The notes under the pieces are model-generated. The model did not search any database. It saw only the letters and a program-made list of their open reading frames with translations, and had not been told where the DNA came from. This document shows, piece after piece, positions 1 to 10,438 of a DNA stretch of 64,000 nucleotides (position 1 is the first letter of the stretch; every line of letters starts with the position of its first letter). The stretch is from positions 205,370-269,369 of the forward strand of contig CAWADG010000014.1 of NCBI GenBank assembly GCA_963780815.1, read 5' to 3'. The stretch is from VRUE01 sp963780815 (GTDB lineage: Bacteria; Actinomycetota; Thermoleophilia; Solirubrobacterales; 70-9). Both the position numbers and the translations under genes were made by a program.

Positions 1-2724
1 CTGATGACGTGCGCGGCCGCCGTGATGTCGAGCCCCGCCTCGGCGGCGACGAGAGAAGAAATCGAAGAACAACTCGGCTTCACCAAATTCGCGATGGAAC
101 CCAGCGACACCCAGGCGGGCGGGCATCCCGATCTCAACATCGTCACCGAATGGGTCAGCGGCGGAATCTTCGCCGGCGGCGGCCCGCTGCCGACGCTGCG
201 GCGTCTCAAGCTCCACACGCCGACGGGGTTCATCGGCGATCCGCACGTGACCCCGAAATGCAGCCTGACCGAGTTCAGCAGCGGCGCCTGCCCGGTCGAC
301 TCGCAGATCGGGACGGTCTCGGTCCCGAACCTGGGGATCTTCGGGATCTTCTTCCCGCTCTACAACATGGAGACGAACCCCGACCAGGCCGGTCTGCTCG
401 CCTTCACGACGCCGCTGATCGCCGCCCCGGTGTTCATCGAACTGACCTCGCGGACCAACAGCGACTACGGGCTCGACGCCGTCTCGACCCCGCAGATCAA
501 GCTCGGGATCAACTCCCTCGAAACAAATCTGTGGGGTGTCCCGGCCGACCCGAAACATGACAAGCATCGCTTCAAAGTGCCTCTCACCGGCCTCGCCGCG
601 TGCTTCAACTACCAGAATGGCTGCCCGGCCGGGGGTGAAGGGAGCGAAACCTTCGCGAAATCGAACATCCCGGAAAAGCCGTTCCTCCAGAACCCGACCA
701 CCTGCGGCGTCGAACTGATCGGCCGCGGGGAGGTCGAATACTACGAAGACTATGAAGTGAGCGGCGAAGCCGTATACCCGGCGACGACAGGATGCCAGCA
801 GCTGAGCTTCTCGCCGAGCGTGCTGGCGAAGCCGACCACGGACCGCTCCGACACCGCCTCTGGCCTCGACCTGACGATCAAAGTCCCGCAGTCCCAGAGC
901 GGCGAAACACCCGCCTCATCGGAGCTCCGAACCTCGCTGATCACGTTGCCGGAAGGTTTCACGATCAACCCGAACGCGGCCGACGGCAAGGTCGCCTGCC
1001 CGGACATCCAGGCGAATATCGGCACGCTGTTCGAAGCGCACTGTCCGCAGTTCTCGAAGATCGCGTCGCTGAGTCTCGACGTCGCCGCGCTCCCGGGGCC
1101 GATCCCCGGTTCGATCTACCTGGCTGAACCGAAACCCGGAAATCCGTACCGGGTGATCCTCGCCGCCGACGGCTTCGCCACGCACGTCAAGCTCCTCGGC
1201 TCGGTGCGGCCCGATCCGCAGACGGGCCAGCTGACGCTCGCCTTCGAAGACCTGCCGCAGGCGCCATTGCAGGAATTCGACGTCCACGTCTTCGGCTCCG
1301 AACGAGGCCTCTTCGCCTCGCCGCCGAAGTGCGGCCACACACCGGTCAAATCGGAGTTCGTGCCCTGGGATGGACAGTTGCTCAACTCGCACTCCACCGG
1401 GTTCATGGACTTCACCGGCGCACCGAACGGAAACGGGTGTCCGGGGGCCACGAGGCCGTTTGCGCCCGTCGCCCGCTCGGGGGTCGCCAACAACACGGCC
1501 GGCCAGCACAGCCCGTTCAGCATCACCGTCAGCCGCAGCGACGGTGACCAGAACCTGACCGGGCTCAACGTCAACACGGCGCCGGGCTTCGCGGCCACCC
1601 TCCGGGGCGTTCCGTACTGCCCGGAGTCCGCGATCGAACTGCTGCACAACCCCGCCCACACAGGAAAAGAAGAGCTGGCCTCGCCGGCATGTTCCGCGGC
1701 GAGCCAGATCGGCACCGCGACCGCCGGAGTCGGCGCCGGCAACCATCCGCTCTACACGCCGGGCAGCGTTTACCTGGCCGGTCCATATAAGAGAGCGCCG
1801 CTGAGCCTCGTGGTCGTGGTCCCCGCCGTCTCCGGCCCCTATGACCTCGGAAACGTGGTCGTGCGCTCGGCGATCTCGGTCGATCCCGTCACCGCCCAGG
1901 TGAAGACGGTTTCCGACCCGATCCCCCAGATCCTGGAAGGCGTCCCGCTGCGGCTCCGCTCGCTGCTCGTCAACCTCGATCGGCCCAACTTCACGCTCAA
2001 CCCGACCAACTGCGACAAACTCAGCGTCGACACCGCCTCCTTCGGAAACGAAGGCGCCGAGTTCGACCAGTCGGGCCTGTTCCAGGTCGCCAACTGCGCG
2101 AACCTGAACTTCGCCCCGAAGCTGGGCCTGAAGCTGAACGGATCGACGAAGCGGCGCGGGCATCCGGCGGTCAGGGCGCAGCTGACGACGGGCGAAGGGG
2201 AAGCGAACCTCAAGCGCGCCGTCGTAACGATGCCGAAGAACGAGCTCCTGGACAATGCCCACATCGGCACCGTCTGCACGCGGGTCCAGTTCGCGTCGGA
2301 GACGTGCCCGGCGGACTCGGTCTACGGCACGGCGACGGCGTACACGCCGCTCCTCGACCAGCCGCTGACCGGCCCCGTCTACCTGCGGTCCTCGACGACG
2401 AAACTGCCGGACCTGGTCGCCGACCTGCGAGGTCAGTTCGACATCGAGCTCGCCGGCAAGATCGACACGGCGAAGAAGGGCGGGCTGCGAACGACATTCA
2501 ACTCCGTGCCCGACGCGCCGGTGTCGAAATTCGTCCTCGAACTTCAGGGCGGCAAGAAGGGCCTGCTGGTGAACAGCAAGAGCCTCTGCAAGGCCGACCG
2601 CAAGGCAAACGTCGAAATGACCGGCCAGAACGGGCGCACCGACAACGGCAGCGTCAAGCTGCAGAGCTCCTGCGGCTCGAAGGCGTCGCGACATAAGCGC
2701 CACCACAGAAGGGCGGTGCGGTAG
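1..2724 (+). CDS. A1: large secreted repeat protein, family A subtype alpha (5' partial)
   Basis: No recognised function. The reading frame is open to the first base of the window and the protein starts inside a signal peptide (…MSSPASA then ATREE), so the true start lies upstream. The AGGHPDLN motif opens the mature protein. Four divergent repeats of about 200 residues follow, each built round a Cys-Cys-SQIGT-like turn, a GPVYL/IYLAEP strand and a Cys near the end. Landmark motifs are NPNAADGKVAC, LPQAPLQEFDVHVFGSERG, GPYDLGNVV, NPTNC and QGGKKGLLVN. The PTGFIGDPH stretch places it in subtype alpha with A3 and A5. It ends with a Cys followed by a Lys/Arg/His-rich tail. A disrupted family B gene follows 32 bases later. 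An exported or surface structural role is inference. Confidence 0.8.
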   Translation: MMTCAAAVMSSPASAATREEIEEQLGFTKFAMEPSDTQAGGHPDLNIVTEWVSGGIFAGGGPLPTLRRLKLHTPTGFIGDPHVTPKCSLTEFSSGACPVDSQIGTVSVPNLGIFGIFFPLYNMETNPDQAGLLAFTTPLIAAPVFIELTSRTNSDYGLDAVSTPQIKLGINSLETNLWGVPADPKHDKHRFKVPLTGLAACFNYQNGCPAGGEGSETFAKSNIPEKPFLQNPTTCGVELIGRGEVEYYEDYEVSGEAVYPATTGCQQLSFSPSVLAKPTTDRSDTASGLDLTIKVPQSQSGETPASSELRTSLITLPEGFTINPNAADGKVACPDIQANIGTLFEAHCPQFSKIASLSLDVAALPGPIPGSIYLAEPKPGNPYRVILAADGFATHVKLLGSVRPDPQTGQLTLAFEDLPQAPLQEFDVHVFGSERGLFASPPKCGHTPVKSEFVPWDGQLLNSHSTGFMDFTGAPNGNGCPGATRPFAPVARSGVANNTAGQHSPFSITVSRSDGDQNLTGLNVNTAPGFAATLRGVPYCPESAIELLHNPAHTGKEELASPACSAASQIGTATAGVGAGNHPLYTPGSVYLAGPYKRAPLSLVVVVPAVSGPYDLGNVVVRSAISVDPVTAQVKTVSDPIPQILEGVPLRLRSLLVNLDRPNFTLNPTNCDKLSVDTASFGNEGAEFDQSGLFQVANCANLNFAPKLGLKLNGSTKRRGHPAVRAQLTTGEGEANLKRAVVTMPKNELLDNAHIGTVCTRVQFASETCPADSVYGTATAYTPLLDQPLTGPVYLRSSTTKLPDLVADLRGQFDIELAGKIDTAKKGGLRTTFNSVPDAPVSKFVLELQGGKKGLLVNSKSLCKADRKANVEMTGQNGRTDNGSVKLQSSCGSKASRHKRHHRRAVR

Positions 2725-2756
2725 CGATGGGGACCACGAGGAGAGAGCCGAAAACG

Positions 2757-4057
2757 ATGACTGACACCGGCAAGCAAACGGGAGGGGCAGTGAGGTCGAT
2801 TCGGATCCTGATCGCAATCGCCGCCGCATGCCGCCGCACTCGCCACCTGTCTGTTCCTGGCGGTCGGGTCCGCGAGCGCGAAGACGGTCTACAAATACGT
2901 CTACTCCGGGGAATCGTTCGACGGCAGCGGCTCGACGAAAGGTCAGTTCAAATCGCTCGGCGGCATCGACTACGAGCCGGCGACGGAAAAGCTGTACGTC
3001 AGCGTGCCCGGCTCGCCGGGCGTGATCGACAAGTTCAACAAGAACGGCACCCCCGCGAACTTCAGCGCCCTCAACAACGGCGCCGGCCGCGACTTCATCG
3101 ACCTCGGCAAACAGGCCGGCGGCGAAATCTCGGTCGACACCTCCGACAACGCAGCGACCAAGGGCAACATCTACCTTCGGCCGGGGCGCCCTTTTTCGGC
3201 TACCACCCGAACGGGTTGCCGATCGAACCCGCGTTCAACGAGATCAAGTTCGGCGAAGCCGGCAAACCCGGAATCGAGCCTCGACTCAGGGCTGCGGCGC
3301 GACCGCCGGCCCGAACGGCGAATACTGGGATTTCACACACGGCAACGGGCAGCCGGAGATCCATAGGCGCAACCTCGAAACATTCGAAGCGGAAGTCACC
3401 TACCTGACCGAGGGAACCTTCGGCACGTCCCGACGTGTGCAGCATGAAGGTGGATAGCCAGGGGAACTTCTACGGCCTCTGGGAACACGGGTTCTTCGGC
3501 GGAGAAGAAGAGATCGTCAAATTGCCGCCCGAACCGGTTGCGGACACCGCTGGCGGAACGGCTGAAAAGCCTCCCGAGAGGGAACACGCGCTACAGGCTG
3601 AATGCGGCCTGCTGCGGCGAGGGCTTCTTCGAGGCAACCGCCCAGACCATATCGCCGTTGATCGATCCGACGACGACGTATTCGTCAGCGAATCGACCAC
3701 CGCCTTCCCGAACCAACGCGATCTCGCTGTACGACTCCAAGGGTGGACTGGTGACCCAGTTCGGCTGAAGCCGAAGGCAGCTACTGAAGGTCTCGACGAG
3801 CGTGGGCGGGATCACGGTCGATCCCGTCACCCACGACGTCTACGTGACGAACAACCGCGACTACGGCGGCGAAGTGCGCCACGTCGAGAAATTCGTCCGC
3901 GGCCCGTCGTTCACCGTCCCGACGACCGACACCGAGCAGCCGACACAGCCGGCGAACGCGACCGAAGGCAGTCCTTCACGGAACCCTCAACCCCGACGGC
4001 GAACAGACCATCGCCTGCTGGTTCGAATACGGCCTGACCCAGAGCCTGGGCTCGGTC
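2757..4057 (+). pseudogene. B1 5' part: family B secreted protein, riddled with frameshifts
   Basis: This is the N-terminal third of the gene whose intact remainder starts near 4058. The probable start is ATG 2757 after a GAGGAGAGAG ribosome-binding site. The signal peptide begins in one frame (MTDTGKQTGG) and continues in the next (LATCLFLAVGSASA) after a shift near 2826. Further frame changes are needed near 3185, 3275, 3430, 3560, 3775 and 3970, probably with two more near 3640-3710, to read a continuous NHL-type propeller. Coherent pieces include VIDKFNKNGT, PFFGYHPNGLP, IAVDRSDDDVFVSE and GGITVDPVTHDVYVT. Each piece reads well and I saw no scattered stop codons within them, which is more like indel-type sequence error or very recent damage than old decay. 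Confidence 0.7.
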
Positions 4058-7000
4058 GTGCCCTGCTCCCAGGGAATGGAACTGAGCGGAACCAGCAACA
4101 TCAACGTGACCGCACCTGTCGGTGGCCTCAAAAAGGGAACCAAGTACTGGGTGAAGCTGTTCTCCGCGAACGAAAACGAAATCATCTCCGACGGCGGGCC
4201 GGAAAAGTTCATCGCCCAGTCCAAACCGATCTTCAGCTCGACGTTCGTCAGCAAGATCAACACCGACGGCGCCAACTTCAACTCGACGATCGACCCCAAC
4301 GGCGGCCGCACCTGGTACCACTGGGAATACGGCCCGGACACGTCCTACGGGCAGACGACGCCCGATAGGCGACTGCGTCGCGAAGACTCGACCGAGCTCG
4401 AACTCCCGGAAGCGCTGACCGAACCGTACGCGGTGAAGGACCTGGTCTCGGGCTTCGAACCCGGCAAACCGGTCCACTTCCGCGTCGTCGCCCACAACGA
4501 ACAGGGCACGACGGTCGGCGAAGACCAGGAATTCGTCACCTACCTCCAGGAAGGCGAGCCGAGCTGCCCGAACTCGCTGGTCCGCCAGCAGACGGGCTCC
4601 GCCCTGCTCCTCGACTGCCGCGCGTACGAGCTCGCGTCGACCCACTACAGCGGCGGCCACGACGTCGTCTCCTCGACGATCCCTGGCATGAAACCGCTCG
4701 TCTCCTATCCGGATGCCAGCGGCCGGGTGCTCTACACGCTCGACTCGGCCGTGGTACCGGGCGTTTCCGGTGATCCGACCAACCTCGGCCGCGACCCCTA
4801 CGTCGCCGTCCGCGGCGCCGACGGCTGGACGACCGAATACGTCGGACTGCCCTCCGGCGGCATGACCGATCCGGGGACCTTCGGGTCGCCCCTGCTAGAA
4901 GCCGACGACGGGCTGAATCAGTTCGCCTTCGGGGGAGAAGAAATCTGTGACCCCTGCTTCTCGGACGGCTCGACCAACATCCCGCTCCGGCGCTCCAATG
5001 GAAGCCTCGAAAAGGGCATGGCCGGCAGCCTCAGCCCGGCTGCCGACGCGGCCGGCGAGGTGCGCAAGCGCTTCTCCGCCGACGGCTCGACCTTCGTCTT
5101 CGGCGCCGACAAGAAATTCGAGTCAACGGGCAACGAAGGCAGCGTCTCGATCTACTCGCGCGACCTGAAATCCGGCGCCACCCAGGTCGTATCGAAGCTC
5201 CCGAACGGCTCGACGATGACCGGAGCCGGGATCGCCGAGCTCGACGTCTCGGCCGACGGCCAGCGGGTGCTGGTCGGGAAACAGGTCGGCGAAGACAGCG
5301 CCGGCAATGAGTTCTTCGACCTCTACATGCACGAGGGCGGCAGCGCCAACTCGGTCGTGGTCGTCGAATCCCCGAGCGGGGTCGAGTTCAACGGGATGAC
5401 CTCCGACGGCAGCAAGGTCTTCTTCACGACGGCCGACAAACTCGCCGGCGACACCGACAACGGCAACGACTTCTTCGTGGCCGATGTCGGCACCTCCTCG
5501 GCGACGATCACCAGGCTCTCGACCGGGACGGGAGGGACCGGGAACACGGACTCCTGCGAACCGATCAGCAACTGGAACGTCGTCTCCGGCGGCCCCAATT
5601 GCGGCACCGTGGCGATCGCGGGCGGCGGCGGCGTGGCGAGCGGCGACGGGACCGCGTACTTCGCCAGCCCCGAGCTCCTCGATGGGGCGGGGAACGGCAC
5701 TGTGAACCAGGCGAACCTCTACGTCGTCAGGCCGGGCGACCCGCCGCACTTCGTCGCGACGATCGACTCGAGCCTGGTCAAGCCCGGGCAGGCGCCGCCC
5801 AAACACCCGCTGGCGAATGCCGCCTTCGCGACGGCCCTGAAAAACCCCGAAGCGCTGGCGGTCGACCAGGCGACCGGGGACCTCTACGTCCTCGAACGCG
5901 GGTTCCCGCAGGGAGTCAGCCGCTGGGACTCCGAAGGGCACGCGAAGAACTTCACCGCCGGCCCCAACGCGGGCACGAACAAGGTCCTCGTCGAAATGGC
6001 GGGCGGCACCGCCGAAGCCCAGGTCGCCTTCGATAGCTCGGGCGGGGTCTTCAACGGCGATTTCTACGTCACCAACGGCGGCGGCAACATCAAGATCTTC
6101 GCCGGCAGCGGCGAAGAACTCGGCACGATCGGCGGCTTCAGCTACGAGTGCGGGGTCGCCGTCGACCAGTCCAACGGCGCCCTCTACGTCGGCGACTACG
6201 GCTACGGCGGAGTCAAGCGCCTGATGCCGACGTCCGGCACGACACCGGTCAGCGCCGCCAACTACACCGAAACAAGCCTCCACACGCAGGGCATGAACCC
6301 CTGCCAGGTGGGGGCGGACACCGCCGGCAACGTCTACGCGTCGAACTGGTCGAACGGGCCGACCAAAAAGTTCCAGGCCTCTGACTTCGAAGCCGCCGGG
6401 CCGACCGAGGAAGGCGTCGCCGTCGCGTCCAACTCGAGCAGCATGTATACCGATCCGGCGACCGACGACGTCTACGTAAACGAAAGGACCCAGATCGGCC
6501 GCTACGACTCCTCGGGGAACCTGATCCAGACGATCGGGAGCACCGAAACCCTCGGCAGCAACTCGCGCGGCGTCGCGATCAACTCGACGACCGGGCACAT
6601 CTATGCCTCGAAGACGCCCGCCGTCGTCGAGTTCGGAATCGAAGTGGTTCCCTACGAACCGATCGACAACCCGGCCGTCGTCCACGGCGTCCGCGACTCC
6701 GGCACGCACAGCTACGAAGACTTCCAGGTGACGCCCGACGGGCGCTATGCCCTGTTCAGCTCGGTCGTGCCGCTGACCGGGTTCAAGAACCAGGGCCACA
6801 GCGAGCTCTACCGCTACGACTCACGAGGGCAGGCGGACTCGGTCGCCTGCCCGTCGTGTGCGCCGACGCTCCAGCCTGCGCTGAACGACGTGAAGCTGAC
6901 GCCGTACGGGCTCAGCCTGACCGACGACGGGCGCGTGTTCTTCACGACGAAGGACTCGTTCGTCCTCCGCGACACGAACGGCAAGGCGGACGCATATGAG

Positions 7001-7507
7001 TGGTCGAGCGGGAAGACCCAGCTGATCTCGACCGGCCTCGGCCCCGATGACTCGGCGCTGCTCTCGGCCAGCGCCGACGGCAAGGACGCGTTCTTCTTCA
7101 CCCGGGACGTGCTGTCTCGCCAGGACGGCAACGGCAGCGCCGTCAAGGTCTACGACGCGCGCGAGGGCGGCGGCTTCCTGTTCGAAGACACCTCGAAGCC
7201 ATGCTCCGCCTCGGATGAGTGCCACGGCGCCGGGACCGAACAGCCGCCGGCGCCGGACATCAACTCGCTAACCGGTGAAGGGCCGGTTCGCCACCCGAAG
7301 GAAGCGGCCGACTGCAGCCAGCTCGAACGCAAGGCCAAGAAGGCGAACGAACGCGCCGCCCAGCTGCAGCGCAAGGCGGACCAGGCCAACTCCTCGGCCC
7401 AGTCACGGAAGCTCCGCAAGCAGGCGAAGCAGGCGGCCAAGCAGGCTCGAAAGCTGGAAAAGCAGGCCAAGTCCTGTAACCGGTCGAGCGGGGGAGGAAG
7501 CAAGTGA
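4058..7507 (+). CDS. B1 main part: family B beta multidomain secreted protein (Fn3-like repeats, CRAYEL module, TolB-like and NHL propellers)
   Basis: Function unknown. ATG 4058 is internal to the ancestral gene; the upstream part is frameshifted. In order: the end of one Fn3-like repeat and a complete second (FRVVAHNEQGTTVGED), the Cys module SALLLDCRAYELAS, then a TolB/PD40-like propeller with repeated DGSKVFF/DGRVFF strands. Between about 5750 and 6690 a separate NHL-type propeller (ALAVDQATGDLYV, GVAVDQSNGALYVGD) is inserted into the TolB-like propeller; after it the first propeller resumes at YEDFQVTPDG. The CHGAG signature follows. The C-terminus is a Lys/Ala-rich coiled coil (about residues 1085-1140), unlike the Cys-loop tails of B2-B4 and B6. 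It is the beta partner of A2; its stop overlaps a GTG at 7504. Confidence 0.8.
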   Translation: MPCSQGMELSGTSNINVTAPVGGLKKGTKYWVKLFSANENEIISDGGPEKFIAQSKPIFSSTFVSKINTDGANFNSTIDPNGGRTWYHWEYGPDTSYGQTTPDRRLRREDSTELELPEALTEPYAVKDLVSGFEPGKPVHFRVVAHNEQGTTVGEDQEFVTYLQEGEPSCPNSLVRQQTGSALLLDCRAYELASTHYSGGHDVVSSTIPGMKPLVSYPDASGRVLYTLDSAVVPGVSGDPTNLGRDPYVAVRGADGWTTEYVGLPSGGMTDPGTFGSPLLEADDGLNQFAFGGEEICDPCFSDGSTNIPLRRSNGSLEKGMAGSLSPAADAAGEVRKRFSADGSTFVFGADKKFESTGNEGSVSIYSRDLKSGATQVVSKLPNGSTMTGAGIAELDVSADGQRVLVGKQVGEDSAGNEFFDLYMHEGGSANSVVVVESPSGVEFNGMTSDGSKVFFTTADKLAGDTDNGNDFFVADVGTSSATITRLSTGTGGTGNTDSCEPISNWNVVSGGPNCGTVAIAGGGGVASGDGTAYFASPELLDGAGNGTVNQANLYVVRPGDPPHFVATIDSSLVKPGQAPPKHPLANAAFATALKNPEALAVDQATGDLYVLERGFPQGVSRWDSEGHAKNFTAGPNAGTNKVLVEMAGGTAEAQVAFDSSGGVFNGDFYVTNGGGNIKIFAGSGEELGTIGGFSYECGVAVDQSNGALYVGDYGYGGVKRLMPTSGTTPVSAANYTETSLHTQGMNPCQVGADTAGNVYASNWSNGPTKKFQASDFEAAGPTEEGVAVASNSSSMYTDPATDDVYVNERTQIGRYDSSGNLIQTIGSTETLGSNSRGVAINSTTGHIYASKTPAVVEFGIEVVPYEPIDNPAVVHGVRDSGTHSYEDFQVTPDGRYALFSSVVPLTGFKNQGHSELYRYDSRGQADSVACPSCAPTLQPALNDVKLTPYGLSLTDDGRVFFTTKDSFVLRDTNGKADAYEWSSGKTQLISTGLGPDDSALLSASADGKDAFFFTRDVLSRQDGNGSAVKVYDAREGGGFLFEDTSKPCSASDECHGAGTEQPPAPDINSLTGEGPVRHPKEAADCSQLERKAKKANERAAQLQRKADQANSSAQSRKLRKQAKQAAKQARKLEKQAKSCNRSSGGGSK

Positions 7508-7539
7508 GGGGCTCGAGGATCGGCAAGGAGAGAATGACG

Positions 7540-10312
7540 ATGAGCACGGAGAAGACCGGCACCGCCGCCAGGGCCCGCAGGGCCAGTCGGGCGGTGGCCG
7601 CACTCGCCGCCGTGATCGCGGCCGTCGCCGTGACGGCCTCCTCGGCCTCGGCCGCCCCCGAATTCGCCGAATACGTTGTCGGCAGCTCCGACACCCAGGC
7701 CGGCGGCCACCCCGACCTCAACGTCGTCATGCGGCTCGAAAACGCCGCCGACCCCGAGGTGGTCCGAGACCTGACCTTCAACCTGCCGCAGGGCGTCTTC
7801 GGGAATCCCGGCGCGATCTACAAATGCGAGGCGGCGGACTTCGCGATCAACCAGTGCCAGCCGGGATCGCAGGCCGGGATCGTGAAGATCGTCTCCAACT
7901 ACGAAGGCGTCCCCAACACGATCCTCGGCACCGCTCCGGTCTACAACATGCGGACGATCGACGAAGAAGAAACCGCGCGCCTGTCCTTCGTGGCGCCTTT
8001 GGTCAACATTCCGGTCGGGGTCCCGGTCTCGGTCCGCAGCGGCTCCGACTACGGCCTCCAGATGTCCGCGCGAAGCATCTCGCAGACGGTGGCGCTGAGT
8101 TCGGCGGAATTCGTGATCTGGGGCTTCCCCGCCGACCACGAACACGACAAGGAACGCTTCCATCCCGGCGAACCCGGCGAACCGCCCGGCTGCGTCGGCG
8201 AAACCTCGACCGACTGCATCGCGGCGCCGTTCCCGGTGGCCGGCAAACTTCCGGCGCCCTTCATCGACAACCCGAGCGTCTGCACGGGCGAAGAACTGCC
8301 GGTGACGGTCGACGCGGTCAGCTACCAGGACCCGAATCAGACCGCGCACCTGGTCTCCAGCTACCCCGAAACGACCGGCTGCGAAAACCAGCGCTTCGAC
8401 CCGGTGTTCAACCTCGGGCTGACAACCGACGAATCGGACGCGCCGTCGGGGATGGACATCGAACTGCGCGCGCGCCAGTTCCTCGAAGGCGAAGCTCCGA
8501 CCCCGTCGAATCTCCGTTCCGCGACGCTGACGCTGCCGCGCGGTCTGACCGTCAACCCCGACGCGGCCGACGGCCAGACCTCCTGCAGCGACGCCGAGGC
8601 CGGCTTCGGACAGGACTCGGCGGGAAGCTGCCCCGACAACGCCAAGATCGGGACGGTCGAGGTGCGGACGCCGGCGCTCGATGCCCCGCTCGAGGGCTCG
8701 CTCTACATCGGCAAACCGCAGCCCGGCAACCAGTACCGGCTGTTCATGATCTTCGACGGATTCGGGATCCACGCGAAGCTCGAGGCAGACGTTCATCCGG
8801 ACCCGACCACCGGCCAGCTGGCGGTGACGATGACGGACCTGCCGCAGGTGCCGTTCGAAACCTTTGACCTGCACCTCTTCGCGTCCGATCGCGGGCTGCT
8901 GGCGACGCCGACACAGTGCACGCTCTACCAGGCCCAATCCGACCTGGTTCCCTGGAACCCGACGGCGGCGGCGCAGCACTCCTCGCCGTTCGTGACGATC
9001 ACCGCCGGCCCCAACAGCCGGGACTGCCCGGGCCAGGTGCGGCCGTTCTCGCCGCGACTGGTCGCCGGCACGTCCAACCCGCGGGCGGGTGACTTCAGCA
9101 CCTTCATGCTGAAACTCGATCGCGACGATGGCGACCAGTTCCTCAGCGACGTCAACTTCAGGATGCCGCCGGGCTTCACCGGCTCGCTGCGCGGGCTGAC
9201 CTACTGCCCCGACGCCAACATCCTGGCGGCGGCGGCCAAGACGCGGCAGCGCCGAGCAGATCAGCCCGAGCTGCCCGCAGTCGAGCTTCGTCGGGACCAC
9301 CAACGTCGCCGCCGGGCCCGGGGAACACCCGTTCCACGCGGTCGGCAGGATGTACCTCGGCGGACCGCTGAACGGCGCCCCGTTGAGCATGGTCGCGATC
9401 ACCCCGGCCCTGGCCGGCCCCTACGACTACGGCGTCGTCGTCGTCCGTGTCGCGCTCCATGTCGACCCGAAGACGGCGCAGGTGAGCGCGGTCTCGGACG
9501 CGATGCCTCAGATAATCGGCGGCATCCCGATCCGGATGCGCTCGATCCGGGTCAGCATCGACAAGCCGAACTTCACGATCAACCCGACGAACTGCTCGCC
9601 GTTCACGGTCGACTCGCAGGGGATCGGCGACCAGGGGACGGTCACCGACTTCTCCTCGTACTTCCAGGCTGTCAACTGCATCACCCTGCCCTTCAAGCCG
9701 ACGATGAGCATCAAGCAGCTGGGCGGCAAGAAGGCGACCGGGCGCAGCAAGGACCCGGCGCTGCAGTTCGACCTCCGGACCCGCAGCGGTGACGCCAACA
9801 TCAAGTCGGTCGCGGTGACGCTGCCGAAGGCCTTCGCGATCGACCAGCGCCACCTCGGCAATATCTGCTCGAAAGCCCAGCTGATCGCCGAACGGTGTGC
9901 CGGCAGGCAGGCGATCGGCAAGGTGACGACGACCACGCCGCTGCTCGACCAGCCGCTCAGGGGTCCCGCCTACGCCGTCTCCGGGTTCGGCAAACTCCCG
10001 CACGTCGTCTTCATCCTCGACGGGCAGGTGCTGATCATGCCGGAAGCGGAATCGTCCTCGGTCAAAGGCGGCCACCTGAAGACGGTCGTCCCCGTCGTCC
10101 CCGATGCCCCGATCGGCCACTTCCGCCTGCAGCTGTTCGGCGGCAAGAAGGGCTACCTGGTCAACACCAGGGACCTCTGCGCCTCGGCGGCGAACACCAC
10201 GATCGAATACACGGCCCAGAGCGGGAAGAAGCTGACCCAATCGGTATCCGCGAAGACCGCTTGCGGCAAGGGCAAGGGCTCGAAGCGCGCCGCTCGACGG
10301 GCCCAACGCTGA
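7540..10312 (+). pseudogene. A2: large secreted repeat protein, family A subtype beta, one frameshift
   Basis: The likely start is ATG 7540 (MSTEKTG), eight bases after AAGGAG; ATG 7534 and GTG 7504 are in frame and possible. A signal peptide ends at SASA-AP. AGGHPDLN, GVFGNPGAI (subtype beta), NPDAADGQTSC, LPQVPFETFDLHLFASDRG and GDQFLSDVNFRMPPGF follow as in A4 and A6. The frame breaks near 9243, where one extra base separates AAAAK from a good continuation (SAEQISPSC, GTTNVAAGPGEHPFHAVG). The rest reads without interruption through GPYDYGVVVVR, NPTNC and FGGKKGYLVN to a Cys plus basic tail. Without the extra base the protein would be about 923 aa. An intrinsic terminator lies directly downstream. 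Whether the indel is biological or a consensus error cannot be told from one sequence. Confidence 0.75.
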
Positions 10313-10330
10313 AGCGAAACGCGATAGAGG

Positions 10331-10361
10331 CCCGGCGGCGCTAGAATGCCGCCGGGTTTTT
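10331..10361 (+). terminator. Intrinsic terminator after A2
   Basis: A perfect 9-bp stem (CCCGGCGGC at 10331-10339 with GCCGCCGGG at 10348-10356), an 8-base loop and five T residues lie 18 bases after the A2 stop. The loop holds TAGAAT, which is also conserved upstream of block 2 and could instead serve as a -10 element for the following block. Confidence 0.75.
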
Positions 10362-10438
10362 AGACCAAACCTTTGAGTGCGTAGGGGGGTTCTCTATCTA
10401 TAGGGAACCGCCAACTTGGGAGAAAGCGGAGGAGTCAG
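10362..10438 (+). promoter_or_regulatory. Conserved leader of small-gene block 1 with imperfect palindrome
   Basis: It contains TAGACCAAACCTTTGAG (10361-10377), identical to a stretch ahead of block 2. A 10-bp inverted repeat follows (GGTTCTCTAT at 10388-10397, ATAGGGAACC at 10400-10409, one G-T pair). The AAAGCGGAGGAG ribosome-binding site is shared with block 2. Conservation in both copies despite sequence drift suggests a regulatory hairpin or an operator. Confidence 0.5.

Noticed and set aside
916..2829. Long open frame on the minus strand (637 codons) over A1
   Set aside because: It mirrors the coding pattern of A1 in GC-rich DNA, is Arg/Gly/Asp-rich and has no domain or plausible start signal. 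Similar mirrors over 7150-9402 and 25681-28116 were dropped for the same reason.
4058..4060. ATG 4058 as a genuine start of an independent gene
   Set aside because: It lies in the middle of an Fn3-like repeat, has no signal peptide, and matches internal sequence of B3 and B6.
9240..9250. Programmed frameshifting as the explanation for the A2 and other frame changes
   Set aside because: The sites share no slippery heptamer or downstream structure, and the intact relatives A3 and A4 need no shift.
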